The notes below the pieces were generated by a model. It worked only from the letters and a program-made list of their open reading frames with translations, did no database searches and was not told the origin of the DNA. 35,640 nucleotides of DNA from Candidatus Omnitrophota bacterium. GTDB taxonomy: Bacteria > Omnitrophota > Omnitrophia > Omnitrophales > Aquincolibacteriaceae. Positions 16,789 through 24,061 of the stretch are shown in pieces. Where the stretch lies: positions 56,566 through 92,205 of the forward strand of contig JAKJDL010000004.1 in the NCBI GenBank assembly GCA_022705945.1, in the 5' to 3' direction. Positions within the stretch are counted from its first letter, which is position 1; the number at the start of each line of letters is the position of its first letter. Both the position numbers and the translations under genes were made by a program.

Positions 16789-17622
16789 ATGTTTAAAAAG
16801 ATTACCATCATCGGACTTGGTCTGATGGGCGGATCGCTGGCGGCGGCGTGCCGGAAACGGTTTCCGAAATCAACGATTGTGGGGGTTACCCGCAGCCGGA
16901 AGGCGCTTGCTTTCGCTTTAAGAAAGAAATGGCTCAACGAAGGGGCGGAGGATGTCGCCCGCGGGGCTTCCGGGGCCGATCTTGTTATTCTTTGCACGCC
17001 TGTCGATGCGCATCTCCCGATCCTGGGGAAAGTCGACCGTGTCGTGAAGCCCGGTGCCCTGGTGATGGATGTCGGAAGCGTGAAGGGCAGTATCCACCGG
17101 GATATCAATCGTGTTTCATGGAAGAGAATGTCGTTTGTAGGAGCGCATCCCATGGTGGGCTCCCATGAGCGCGGTATCGATGCGGCAACGCCCGGTCTTT
17201 ATGAAAACGGGATCGTTTTTTTGACCAGGGATGACAAGACTTCTCCAAAAATCTTCCGTGTCGCGAAGCGGTTTTGGGAAAAGCTTTCCGCACAAGTCGT
17301 GACGCTCTCTCCCGATCTGCACGATTCGCTGGTGGGTGAGATCAGCCATCTTCCTCATGCGGTAGCGGCGTGTCTTGTCCACACCGTTTCAGAGCGATCG
17401 CTTCCGTCTGCCGCCAGGGGTTTTCGCGATACCACAAGAATTGCAGCTTCGGACCCCTCGGTCTGGCTTCCGATCTTTAGAGCGAACAAAAAAAACGTAT
17501 TGTCCGGCCTCCGGTGTTTCGAGAGGGAGATCCGTTATTTTAAAAAGCTTCTCCGTTCCGACGAAGTTAATCCTCTGCGTCGTTATCTTGAAAAGGCCCA
17601 AAAGATCCGGCAAAGCTTCTAG
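16789..17622 (+). CDS. tyrA: Prephenate dehydrogenase
   Basis: NAD(P)-dependent enzyme converting prephenate to 4-hydroxyphenylpyruvate for tyrosine; 277 aa. Rossmann motif GLGLMGGSLA (9-18), then LCTPVD, DVGSVKG, the catalytic-region histidine in GAHPMVGSHERG, and GFRDTTRIAASDPSVW in the helical C-terminal domain. No fused mutase or ACT domain, consistent with the mutase being on PheA. The gene follows aroF after 108 bp; a weak AT-rich terminator lies just downstream. Confidence 0.95.
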   Translation: MFKKITIIGLGLMGGSLAAACRKRFPKSTIVGVTRSRKALAFALRKKWLNEGAEDVARGASGADLVILCTPVDAHLPILGKVDRVVKPGALVMDVGSVKGSIHRDINRVSWKRMSFVGAHPMVGSHERGIDAATPGLYENGIVFLTRDDKTSPKIFRVAKRFWEKLSAQVVTLSPDLHDSLVGEISHLPHAVAACLVHTVSERSLPSAARGFRDTTRIAASDPSVWLPIFRANKKNVLSGLRCFEREIRYFKKLLRSDEVNPLRRYLEKAQKIRQSF

Positions 17623-17626
17623 GGTG

Positions 17627-17656
17627 TCCGATTATTTGATTAATCCGAATTTTTTT
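17627..17656 (+). terminator. Weak terminator after tyrA
   Basis: TCCGATTA and TAATCCGA form a 7-pair stem with one mismatch around a 6-base loop, followed by a run of seven T (17650-17656). The stem is AT-rich, so it would be weak. Confidence 0.4.
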
Positions 17657-17711
17657 ATTTCAAATACCGAAGTTTTTGTGGCCGCGATCAAGAAAAATAG
17701 GGGGAGGAGCG

Positions 17712-17873
17712 ATGTTTGACCTGGGTAAATTGGGGGATATGGCCAAGATTGCCGGTGAGGCGAAGCAAATGCAGGAAAAACAGGAGAGGATGCAGAGGGA
17801 GCAGACCGGGCTTCTCGTGAAAATTTCCGCGCAACTTGAAACGATCATCGATTTTTTAAAAGAACGCAAATAG
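17712..17873 (+). CDS. Short coiled-coil protein resembling the YbaB/EbfC N-terminus
   Basis: 53 aa from ATG 17712, preceded by a very strong GGGGGAGGAG (17700-17709). The sequence is one amphipathic helix rich in Gln, Lys, Glu and Met (AKQMQEKQERMQREQ) followed by a second helix ending at residue 53. The opening MFDLGKLGDMAKIAGEAKQM recalls the N-terminus of YbaB-type nucleoid proteins, but the family's core sheet is absent, so homology is uncertain. The in-frame upstream ATG at 17676 has no ribosome site. Confidence 0.55.
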   Translation: MFDLGKLGDMAKIAGEAKQMQEKQERMQREQTGLLVKISAQLETIIDFLKERK

Positions 17874-17922
17874 AAAATAAGGCGGGTTTCTTAAAAATTT
17901 TTTCCGGGAAACGGAGAAGCAT

Positions 17923-18504
17923 GTGAAAAAAAACAATCGATCAAAAAAGGATGGTCAGGAAGAGATCTCATGGTCTGATTTGAAAACGTTTATGGGGCGG
18001 GTTGATGACCGGTTTGATGCGATCGAGAAACTGCTTGGGGTTGTCACGGATAGAATTTTGCCAATGTCCTCCGAATTAAAACAGGTGATCGGATCTTTGA
18101 ATCCGGGGAATGATCGATCCGACAAGCCCCGTCCATCCGTTTCGGGGGATAATGCGCGTCCGCAGCGTGTTTTTGACGGTCCGCAGGGCCCCCGGCACGG
18201 TCGGGCATCATCGAATCAACGAAAAGAACGCCCCATGTTCAAAGCGGTCTGTGCTGATTGCCGCAAGGATTGCGAGATACCGTTCAAACCCAGCGGAGAG
18301 AGGCCCGTTTTTTGCAAGGAATGTTTTGATGTCCGCAAATCTTCTCATCAATCCTCCAAACAGGAATCGCCTCCGATGAAACGCAAAGTTACCGTTATCA
18401 AAAAAGGGGTGGGCAAGTTGACCATATCCGAGATTGTCCCGGCCGCCGAATCCCGCTCTTCCGCAAAAGGGAAAAAGGTTCTGAGGAAAGCAAAAAAACA
18501 GTAA
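17923..18504 (+). CDS. Hypothetical protein with CxxC zinc-ribbon domain
   Basis: 193 aa from GTG 17923, with GGAG at 17913-17916; the ATG two bases earlier is followed at once by a stop in its frame. Residues 15-60 form a coiled helix (WSDLKTFMGRVDDRFDAIEKLLG) and 65-100 a disordered Pro/Arg/Gly linker. Residues about 105-135 hold a zinc ribbon (KAVCADCRKDCEIPF ... FCKECF). The tail is strongly basic. The ribbon matches a small domain often found in uncharacterised candidate-phylum proteins. The basic tail suggests nucleic acid binding, an inference only. Confidence 0.65.
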   Translation: MKKNNRSKKDGQEEISWSDLKTFMGRVDDRFDAIEKLLGVVTDRILPMSSELKQVIGSLNPGNDRSDKPRPSVSGDNARPQRVFDGPQGPRHGRASSNQRKERPMFKAVCADCRKDCEIPFKPSGERPVFCKECFDVRKSSHQSSKQESPPMKRKVTVIKKGVGKLTISEIVPAAESRSSAKGKKVLRKAKKQ

Positions 18505-18506
18505 CG

Positions 18507-18650
18507 GTGAAATATCTTGTTGCGGCGAATCCGGACAGGGCGTATTTTTTATTCGATGATTACGAGCAACATCTTGGCTATAATAACCCGCATTTCGGAG
18601 GGTTTTTTTATTCGCGAGGGGTGCCAAAGCAAATCGACGCCGCGCGGTAG
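18507..18650 (+). CDS. Possible 47-aa protein
   Basis: A GTG-initiated frame starts 2 bp after the previous stop and ends at TAG 18650. The product (start MKYLVAANPDRAYFLF, then YEQHLGYNNPHFGGFF) has a protein-like mix rich in aromatic residues. There is no good ribosome site. Its codons overlap a TATAAT (18579-18584) and a hairpin plus T-run (18585-18609), so the same bases can also be read as regulatory sequence. No family recognised. Confidence 0.3.
   Translation: MKYLVAANPDRAYFLFDDYEQHLGYNNPHFGGFFYSRGVPKQIDAAR
18585..18609 (+). terminator. Possible weak terminator
   Basis: AACCC (18585-18589) and GGGTT (18600-18604) form a 5-bp stem with a 10-base loop, running into seven T (18603-18609). 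It competes with the reading of the same bases as part of a small coding frame. Confidence 0.3.
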
Positions 18651-18680
18651 ATGCGAACCTATTTTTTAAACGGAGTTTTT

Positions 18681-19058
18681 ATGAAAAAAAATCGGATCTG
18701 TTTTGTTTTTGTACTTGCTTTGACAATCGGATTTTCAGGCTGCGCAAAGAAAGTGGATCCGGAGAAGCCTTTGGAGCAGATCCGCAAAGAAGCTGGCGCG
18801 ATGTCAGTGGCCCAGCTTGAGAGTTATGCGCAGCTTTACGCCTCGGAAATTGAAGAACAGAGGGCTGAAATTCAGAAGATTCAGGAAAAGATAAAGAAAA
18901 TGCCTCTTGATAAAATGTTTTCGAATAATTTTCTCCAGAATGACATCAAAAAAATAGGCCGCAAGGCGGAAGCCCTTTTTGAGCGCTATATCATTTATAT
19001 GGAGGCACTCAAGGAAAAAGGGGGGGATACTTCCGGGGCTCGACTCAAGACAATTTAA
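18681..19058 (+). CDS. Coiled-coil lipoprotein
   Basis: 125 aa from ATG 18681, with CGGAG at 18671-18675; an upstream in-frame ATG at 18651 has no ribosome site. The signal peptide [21 protein letters not shown] ends in a lipobox (FSGC), so Cys21 should be lipidated. The mature part is mainly charged helix (about 40-115) with coiled-coil character and no named domain. It lies 29 bp before mscL and probably shares a transcript with it. Function unknown. Confidence 0.7.
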   Translation: MKKNRICFVFVLALTIGFSGCAKKVDPEKPLEQIRKEAGAMSVAQLESYAQLYASEIEEQRAEIQKIQEKIKKMPLDKMFSNNFLQNDIKKIGRKAEALFERYIIYMEALKEKGGDTSGARLKTI

Positions 19059-19087
19059 CAAGGATCAACTCAAAAAGGAGCATCACT

Positions 19088-19528
19088 ATGAAGTTCGTGA
19101 ATGATTTTAGGCAGTTCATCATGCGCGGAAATGTGGTTGATATGGCGGTCGGCGTGATCATCGGAGGCGCTTTCGGCAAGATCATTACGTCCCTTGTTAA
19201 TGACGTGATCATGCCCCCCATCGGTCTTCTGCTGATGGGAGTGGATTTTAGTAATCTTTTCATCAGTTTGAATGGAGTTGCCTATCAGTCCCTGGCGGAA
19301 GCCCAGGCGGCCGGTGCTCCGACGCTTAACTACGGGCTTTTTCTCAACCATGTAATAAACTTTTTAATTGTTGCTTTTGTGATTTTTGTCGTGATCAAGC
19401 AAATGGCGAATCTTCAGCGCAAGCCGGCGCCCGCGCCTGAGGTTCCGACGACAAAAGATTGCCCTTTTTGTTTTTCTTCGATCGCGATCAAGGCAACCCG
19501 TTGTCCGAACTGTACCTCCCAGCTTTAA
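19088..19528 (+). CDS. mscL: Large-conductance mechanosensitive channel MscL with zinc-ribbon tail
   Basis: Residues 1-110 are standard MscL: an N-terminal amphipathic helix ([20 protein letters not shown]), TM1 with the glycine-rich pore face ([26 protein letters not shown]), a loop, and TM2 (about 86-105). Instead of the usual C-terminal helical bundle, the tail is a Pro/Ala linker and a zinc ribbon with C125, C128, C139 and C142. The channel is an osmotic safety valve. The ribbon would hang in the cytoplasm as five copies. AAGGAG at 19075-19080 fixes the start. Confidence 0.95.
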   Translation: MKFVNDFRQFIMRGNVVDMAVGVIIGGAFGKIITSLVNDVIMPPIGLLLMGVDFSNLFISLNGVAYQSLAEAQAAGAPTLNYGLFLNHVINFLIVAFVIFVVIKQMANLQRKPAPAPEVPTTKDCPFCFSSIAIKATRCPNCTSQL

Positions 19529-19551
19529 CCGGAGTGCTGTTTTTTATCAAG

Positions 19552-19585
19552 GAAAGGGCTCTCGTCCGGGGAGCCCTTTCTTTTT
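19552..19585 (+). terminator. Strong intrinsic terminator after mscL
   Basis: GAAAGGGCTC (19552-19561) and GAGCCCTTTC (19571-19580) form a perfect 10-bp stem with a 9-base loop, followed by TTTTT. It separates mscL from the glycan genes downstream. Confidence 0.88.
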
Positions 19586-19600
19586 GTCGGGGAACAAGCC

Positions 19601-19606
19601 TATAAT
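19601..19606 (+). promoter_or_regulatory. -10 box before the glycosyltransferase gene
   Basis: A consensus TATAAT stands 12 bases before ATG 19619. The -35 (TTTCTT at about 19577-19582, spacing 18) is poor and overlaps the terminator stem. The mRNA would have a leader of only about 6 bases. Confidence 0.45.
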
Positions 19607-19618
19607 GAGCCCCATATC

Positions 19619-20734
19619 ATGAAGATTCTGCATGTCGGAACACACCTCAATACCGGCGGGATTACCACCTATCTCAAGGCCCTGACGCAGGAACAGTCCG
19701 GAGCAGGGCATGAGGTCTACCTTTGGGCAAGTGACGGGGTTTGCAGGAGGGGACTCGAAGCGTCCTGCCGGGAGATTGTTTGTAATATTCCGCGGTGCAA
19801 AAGCGAACTTTCACCCCGGCTTTGGATACAGCTTCCGCGGTTCATCTCTTTTTTGAAAAAGAAACGGATCGATATAGTCCATACCCACACGCGGACCGCG
19901 CAGGTGCTTTCGGCGGCGGCGAGAGTCGTTACCGGTGTCCCGTTCCTCTCGACGGCTCATATGTTCTATAAACGTCGCCTTGGGAGGAGACTTTTTCCGT
20001 GTTGGGGGAGCGCTGTTATTGCGAATTCCCAAACGATGCGTGACGGACTTTTTGATATTTTTGGCGAGAAAAACCTTCCGCCCGTAACGGTTGCCGTGAA
20101 CGGGATTGATGTCAAAGGAATGCGGGCCCGGGTGGAAGCTGTTGACCGTGAGGTTGCCAGAGAAAAATACGGTTGTGCCAGGGACGAAATTGTGGTGCTC
20201 TCGCTCGCTCGGCTTATTCCCGTCAAGGGGGCTCATATCCTTATCGAAGCGTTTGCGTTGGCGCTTAAGGAAGCGTCGAATCTCAGGCTTCTTGTGGGAG
20301 GACAGGGGGATGAAGATTATTTTTCGAATCTTACCCGCAGGGTGAGCGAACTTGGAATCGGCTCCAGGGTTGGATTTTTCGGAAATATTCCAGAAACTGA
20401 AAAAGTATTCCGGGCCGCCGATATTTTCGCGGCTCCCTATCTTTGGCCCGAAGCGTTCGGTCTTTCGATTCTTGAAGCAATGGCCGCGGGGGTCCCGGTC
20501 ATCGGTTCAAAGGTCGGCGGGATCGGGGAGCTGCTCGGGCAGGGAAAATACGGGCTGCTTTTCGAGGAAAAGGATGTCCGCGGGCTTGCGGACGGCCTGG
20601 TACGTTATGCGAAAGATCCGGAGTTTCGTATCAAGATGAGCCGGGCCGCGTTCGAGGCGGCACACCGGTATTCCGCGGAGCAAATGTATGAAACGATCCA
20701 GAAAGTTTATAATGATGTGGTCGGTCGCTCGTGA
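19619..20734 (+). CDS. Glycosyltransferase, GT4 family
   Basis: 371 aa, GT-B fold. The N-terminal domain opens ILHVGTHLNTGGITTYLKAL, an acceptor-side glycine-rich loop. The C-terminal domain has SLARLIPVKGAHILIEAF, LLVGGQGDE, and the EX7E-type donor motif PEAFGLSILEAMAAGVPVIGS. Such retaining transferases add hexoses, often from UDP- or GDP-sugars, to lipid-linked glycans at the inner membrane. The next gene, a deacetylase, overlaps by 4 bp (GTGA), so both likely act on the same surface glycan. The sugar cannot be told. Confidence 0.9.
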   Translation: MKILHVGTHLNTGGITTYLKALTQEQSGAGHEVYLWASDGVCRRGLEASCREIVCNIPRCKSELSPRLWIQLPRFISFLKKKRIDIVHTHTRTAQVLSAAARVVTGVPFLSTAHMFYKRRLGRRLFPCWGSAVIANSQTMRDGLFDIFGEKNLPPVTVAVNGIDVKGMRARVEAVDREVAREKYGCARDEIVVLSLARLIPVKGAHILIEAFALALKEASNLRLLVGGQGDEDYFSNLTRRVSELGIGSRVGFFGNIPETEKVFRAADIFAAPYLWPEAFGLSILEAMAAGVPVIGSKVGGIGELLGQGKYGLLFEEKDVRGLADGLVRYAKDPEFRIKMSRAAFEAAHRYSAEQMYETIQKVYNDVVGRS

Positions 20735-21426
20735 AAAAACATATTCCCATACTTGCTTATCATAGTTTTGATACCGTCAGGTTTCCGAAAAACAAACTTG
20801 CGATATCGCCGGATCTCTTTCGCGTTCACATGGAGCGCCTCAGGCGGGGTGGGTATGAGGTTGTGCCGCTCGCAAAATGCGCCGAGCTTCGGGGGAAGGA
20901 GAGCATCTTTCAATCGCTGACCGCTCTGACTTTTGACGACGGTTATCTCGATAACTATGAACATGCCTTTCCGGTTCTTGCACGCCTGGGTTTTCCGGGG
21001 ACATTTTTCGTTACGCCCGAAGCTGTAGGGACGAAAGGATTCATGACCTGGGGGATGCTTAAGGAGATGCTGCGAACCCCGGGGATCGAGATCGGGAGTC
21101 ACGGACTTTTTCACAAGCCCTTGGCCGATATTTCCGAAAACGAAGCGCGGACTTCAATTTTTGATTCAAAAAAGCTTCTGGAGGATAAACTGGCTACTCC
21201 CGTCAGGGCGTTTTCCTATCCTTCGGGTTCTTTCACAGGGAAAATCGTCGGCATGGTGCGTGAAGCGGGATATCAATACGCTTGCGCGGCGAGTCATGTG
21301 CATGACCGGAGATATCTCGGGAATCCCCATCTCTTGAGACGTATCAAGATTTCGGTTACCTCGGAATCCCCGCACGGATTTTTTTGGCGTCTTTCCGGTT
21401 TCTATCACGCTTTTGGAAGACCCTGA
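20731..21426 (+). CDS. Polysaccharide deacetylase (NodB/CE4 family)
   Basis: 231 aa from GTG 20731, coupled to the glycosyltransferase by the GTGA overlap. The CE4 metal site is present: D69/D70 in TFDDGY, and H124 and H128 in SHGLFHKPL. YPSGSF is a later family motif. CE4 enzymes remove N-acetyl groups from GlcNAc-containing glycans, or related groups. There is no signal peptide, so the target is probably a lipid-linked intermediate on the cytoplasmic side. Confidence 0.88.
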   Translation: MKKHIPILAYHSFDTVRFPKNKLAISPDLFRVHMERLRRGGYEVVPLAKCAELRGKESIFQSLTALTFDDGYLDNYEHAFPVLARLGFPGTFFVTPEAVGTKGFMTWGMLKEMLRTPGIEIGSHGLFHKPLADISENEARTSIFDSKKLLEDKLATPVRAFSYPSGSFTGKIVGMVREAGYQYACAASHVHDRRYLGNPHLLRRIKISVTSESPHGFFWRLSGFYHAFGRP

Positions 21427-21427
21427 C

Positions 21428-22510
21428 ATGCCCGCGAAAACCTTAAAAAAGATTGTTGTCGGCATGTCGGGAGGTGTGGATTCCTCGATTGCCCTGCTTT
21501 TGCTCAAAAAAGCGGGATGGGACCCCGTCGGTGTTTCTTTGAAATATCCCGTCTGGAAAGATTCCGAGAACCGCCTCAAGGAAAACGTCTGCTGCAGCGC
21601 CGAATCATTCCGGATAGCGAAGGATGTGTGCCGGAGTCTTGGTGTCTCGCATTATATCGTCAACGTCTCCCGGGAATTCAGAAAAGAAGTGATCGAATAT
21701 TTTACGGGAGAACTGCGAAGTGTTAGGACGCCGAACCCCTGTGTGCGATGCAACCGTTTTCTCAAATTCAAAAAACTTTTGGCATGGGGCAAAGAGCGGG
21801 GGATCCGCTACGCGGCAACGGGCCATTACGCGCGAATACGTAAAAATCCGGGAACGGGTCTTTATGAACTTTTAAAGGCCCGGGACAAGGACAGGGATCA
21901 GACATATTCACTCGGTTTTTTGAGCCAGGAACAGCTGCGGCATATCGTATTTCCGCTCGGAGGGTTATTAAAAGACAAGGTTTATGAAATTGCCGGGAAG
22001 GCAGGGTTTGAAATCTTCCTCAAGCGGAGACAAAGCCAGGACTTTTGTTTTGTTTCGGGGCGGTCGATGGACGCTTTTCTCGCCAAAGAGATCGGGATAA
22101 GGGAAGGTGTTGTGAGTGATGATGAAGACAAAGTGATTGGCAAACACCGGGGGCTTCATTTTTATACGATCGGCCAGCGCAAGGGGCTGGGGTTTTCCGG
22201 AGGGCCTTATTTCGTAAAAGCTTTTGATGTTCCAAAGAACGCGCTCAGGGTCACGAAAGAAGAAGCCCGTCTTTTTCAAAAAGAGGTGTTGATCGGCCCG
22301 TGTAATTTTTTTGGGCGGACCCCGAAGAAGCCGATCAGGGTTCAGGCAAAAATCAGATACCGCCAGCGAGCCGCCCCTGCGGTTTTGGCGGTCCTTTCCA
22401 AAGACAGGGCCAAACTTTCATTTGATAGGCCTCAGCGGGCTGTAACCCCCGGGCAGTTTGCGGTGTTTTACCGGAGGAGCGTCTGCCTCGGGGCGGGGGA
22501 AATTCGCTGA
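21428..22510 (+). CDS. mnmA: tRNA 2-thiouridylase MnmA
   Basis: Makes 2-thiouridine at wobble U34 of Lys, Glu and Gln tRNAs; 360 aa. PP-loop SGGVDSS (14-20), first catalytic cysteine in NPCVRCNRFLKF (C108, with an extra C105), TGHYAR, RDKDRDQTYSLGFL, and the persulfide cysteine C207 in SQDFCFV, then GQRKGLGF. ATG 21428 is chosen (GGAAG at 21415-21419); a TTG at 21413 is a less likely start. It follows the deacetylase by 1 bp. Sulfur would come from a cysteine desulfurase such as the SufS above. Confidence 0.95.
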   Translation: MPAKTLKKIVVGMSGGVDSSIALLLLKKAGWDPVGVSLKYPVWKDSENRLKENVCCSAESFRIAKDVCRSLGVSHYIVNVSREFRKEVIEYFTGELRSVRTPNPCVRCNRFLKFKKLLAWGKERGIRYAATGHYARIRKNPGTGLYELLKARDKDRDQTYSLGFLSQEQLRHIVFPLGGLLKDKVYEIAGKAGFEIFLKRRQSQDFCFVSGRSMDAFLAKEIGIREGVVSDDEDKVIGKHRGLHFYTIGQRKGLGFSGGPYFVKAFDVPKNALRVTKEEARLFQKEVLIGPCNFFGRTPKKPIRVQAKIRYRQRAAPAVLAVLSKDRAKLSFDRPQRAVTPGQFAVFYRRSVCLGAGEIR

Positions 22511-22688
22511 CAGACCGGCGGGACGTGTAGCCCGGGATCGGAAGCGGTTTCATGAGCCATTTTCCCATCCCCCCGGAAACATTGGTGTCGGAAATACTTG
22601 CGAACCCGCCTCTAGGGACCTGTTTGATCCCTCTTTTTTTCAAGCGCCGGGAAACGACTCCCGGGTTTCCGGTACAAGAGGGCATTCA
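22511..22688. other. Non-coding stretch between mnmA and the bactofilin promoter
   Basis: No credible gene here. A GC-rich imperfect hairpin is visible at about 22652-22674 (CCGGGAAAC against GTTTCCGG), but no T-run follows, so it is not a standard terminator. Confidence 0.5.
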
Positions 22689-22717
22689 TTGACAACATTT
22701 TGATTACGTTACATAAT
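22689..22717 (+). promoter_or_regulatory. Promoter of the bactofilin-HTH gene
   Basis: TTGACA (22689-22694), 17 bases, then CATAAT (22712-22717). A transcript would start near 22725, giving a leader of about 48 bases before ATG 22773. Confidence 0.75.
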
Positions 22718-22772
22718 CTGGCATCACCACACCGAACCGCCTGCCCAGGTGGCAACGAAGGAGACCGACGCT

Positions 22773-23297
22773 ATGGCGAAAAAGAACAATGAACTTCAGG
22801 AAAAAATTCTCGATGTTGACGCAAGCATGCAGGGGACTATCTCGTTCAAGGATCCCGTTAACCTTCGCATCAACGGAAGTTTTGAAGGGAAGCTTGATAC
22901 CCGCGGCAATCTTACGATTGGGGAAAACGCGAAGGTGACGGCTAATATCAACGGAGATAACATTGTTATTGCGGGTAAGGTCACCGGGGATGTTTTTGCG
23001 TCCAAGAGTCTTTCCATCCTTGCGCCGGCGATCATCCAGGGCAATATCCGCACGCCCCGGCTGAGCATTACGGACGGAGCGGTTCTTGAAGGCCATATCG
23101 GGATGAGCGGAAACTTCGAGGGTACCGATGTTTCGTTGACGCTGAAAGACGTGGCCCAGTATCTCGAAGTTGAATCCAAGGTGGTTGAGGAATGGGCGCA
23201 GTCGCGGAAGATCCCGGCGCGATTTGAGAATGGCTCCTGGATTTTCTCGAAAACGGATGTTGATCACTGGATCCAGCAGGAACGGACCCACATTTGA
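22773..23297 (+). CDS. Bactofilin fused to a MerR/excisionase-type DNA-binding domain
   Basis: 174 aa. Residues about 14-115 are a bactofilin domain: repeated short beta-strands forming a right-handed beta-helix (GTISFKDPVNLRINGSFEGKL, then NLTIGENAKVTANI, then NIVIAGKVTGDV), with an N-terminal charged tail. Residues about 120-170 are a winged-helix/excisionase-like domain (LTLKDVAQYLEVESKVVEEW ... WIFSKTDVDHWI). Bactofilins polymerise without nucleotide into filaments near the membrane. Here each subunit would display a DNA- or protein-binding head. ATG 22773 is supported by AAGGAG at 22758-22763; GTG 22749 is an unlikely alternative. The next gene carries the same head type on a membrane anchor. 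Confidence 0.85.
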   Translation: MAKKNNELQEKILDVDASMQGTISFKDPVNLRINGSFEGKLDTRGNLTIGENAKVTANINGDNIVIAGKVTGDVFASKSLSILAPAIIQGNIRTPRLSITDGAVLEGHIGMSGNFEGTDVSLTLKDVAQYLEVESKVVEEWAQSRKIPARFENGSWIFSKTDVDHWIQQERTHI

Positions 23298-23343
23298 TCT
23301 TTTGAATTAAAAAGTTTCTTCGTTCGGGAGTCGTGGCCGTTAC

Positions 23344-23661
23344 ATGAACAATATGCTTACGTTGGACGAGGTCAAGAATTACCTCGATATCGGGCAGCCG
23401 GAGCTTGAGAAGCTGATCAGGAACGATCTTTTGCACGCTTACAAGGTGGGAGGGGTTTACCTCCGTTTTCGGAAAGAGGAGGTGCTAAACCTCAAACTGG
23501 ATGTCCTTCCAAAGAAAAAAAAGACGGGACCTCGGGTCTCTGTTTGGCACAAGGTCGTGGATTTCTGGCGATTTAATAATTTTTACATTCTTTCGCTTTT
23601 TGTGATCATAGGTCTGCTTTACTGGTTTCTCCGCACTTCGGCACAACCGGCATCTCTGTAA
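23344..23661 (+). CDS. Membrane-anchored excisionase-type helix-turn-helix protein
   Basis: 105 aa. Residues 4-52 resemble the MerR/excisionase HTH (MLTLDEVKNYLDIGQPELEKLIRNDLLHAYKVGG, cut here at its centre: core LTLDEVKNYLDIG, then RFRKEEVLN). Residues 54-62 are a Lys-rich stop (PKKKKTG), followed by a transmembrane helix at about 79-96 and a short tail. Positive charges before the helix place the HTH in the cytoplasm. It lies 46 bp after the bactofilin-HTH gene and starts with the same LTLxxV pattern as that protein's head, suggesting duplicated domains that work together at the membrane. Confidence 0.75.
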   Translation: MNNMLTLDEVKNYLDIGQPELEKLIRNDLLHAYKVGGVYLRFRKEEVLNLKLDVLPKKKKTGPRVSVWHKVVDFWRFNNFYILSLFVIIGLLYWFLRTSAQPASL

Positions 23662-23671
23662 CGGAGGAGCT

Positions 23672-24052
23672 TTGAGGGTTCTCCAGGGCGTTAATCTTGT
23701 CGAGATATCAAAACTGGAAGCTTCGGTTAAACGTCAAAAAGGCATTTCCCTCAAACGCATGTTCACCCCTGCCGAAAGGGATTATTGTGCCGGTAAGCGC
23801 ATGAAGTTTGAGCATTATGCCGCGCGCCTTGCGGCAAAGAAAGCGTTTCTCCAGGCGGTAGGGATAAATCTGAAAAAGAAAGATGCGTTTGCCGGAATCG
23901 AGGTCCGGAACGAGCCGTCGGGAAAGCCGAGAATTGAGTTGAGCCCGCGAATCCGGAAAATTGCCGGAATCATGCCGGAAGATCAAATTGAATTGTCGCT
24001 TGCGCACGAGAGGGAATACGCCATCGCGACCGTGGTGATTGTGAAGCGCTAA
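23672..24052 (+). CDS. AcpS-like phosphopantetheinyl transferase homologue with altered metal ligands
   Basis: 126 aa with overall similarity to holo-ACP synthase: GVNLVEISKLE, FTPAERDYC, AARLAAKKAF, GKPRIELS and SLAHEREYA. AcpS normally attaches 4'-phosphopantetheine to acyl carrier protein. The Mg-binding Asp of the GxD(L/I)VEI motif is Asn (N8), and the Glu of AAKEA is Lys (K57), both read directly. The catalytic role is therefore doubtful. The start appears to be TTG 23672, with GGAGG at 23663-23667 only 4 bases away. It lies 10 bp after the HTH-membrane gene and 9 bp before the deacetylase gene. Confidence 0.8.
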   Translation: MRVLQGVNLVEISKLEASVKRQKGISLKRMFTPAERDYCAGKRMKFEHYAARLAAKKAFLQAVGINLKKKDAFAGIEVRNEPSGKPRIELSPRIRKIAGIMPEDQIELSLAHEREYAIATVVIVKR

Positions 24053-24061
24053 AAAGGAAAA

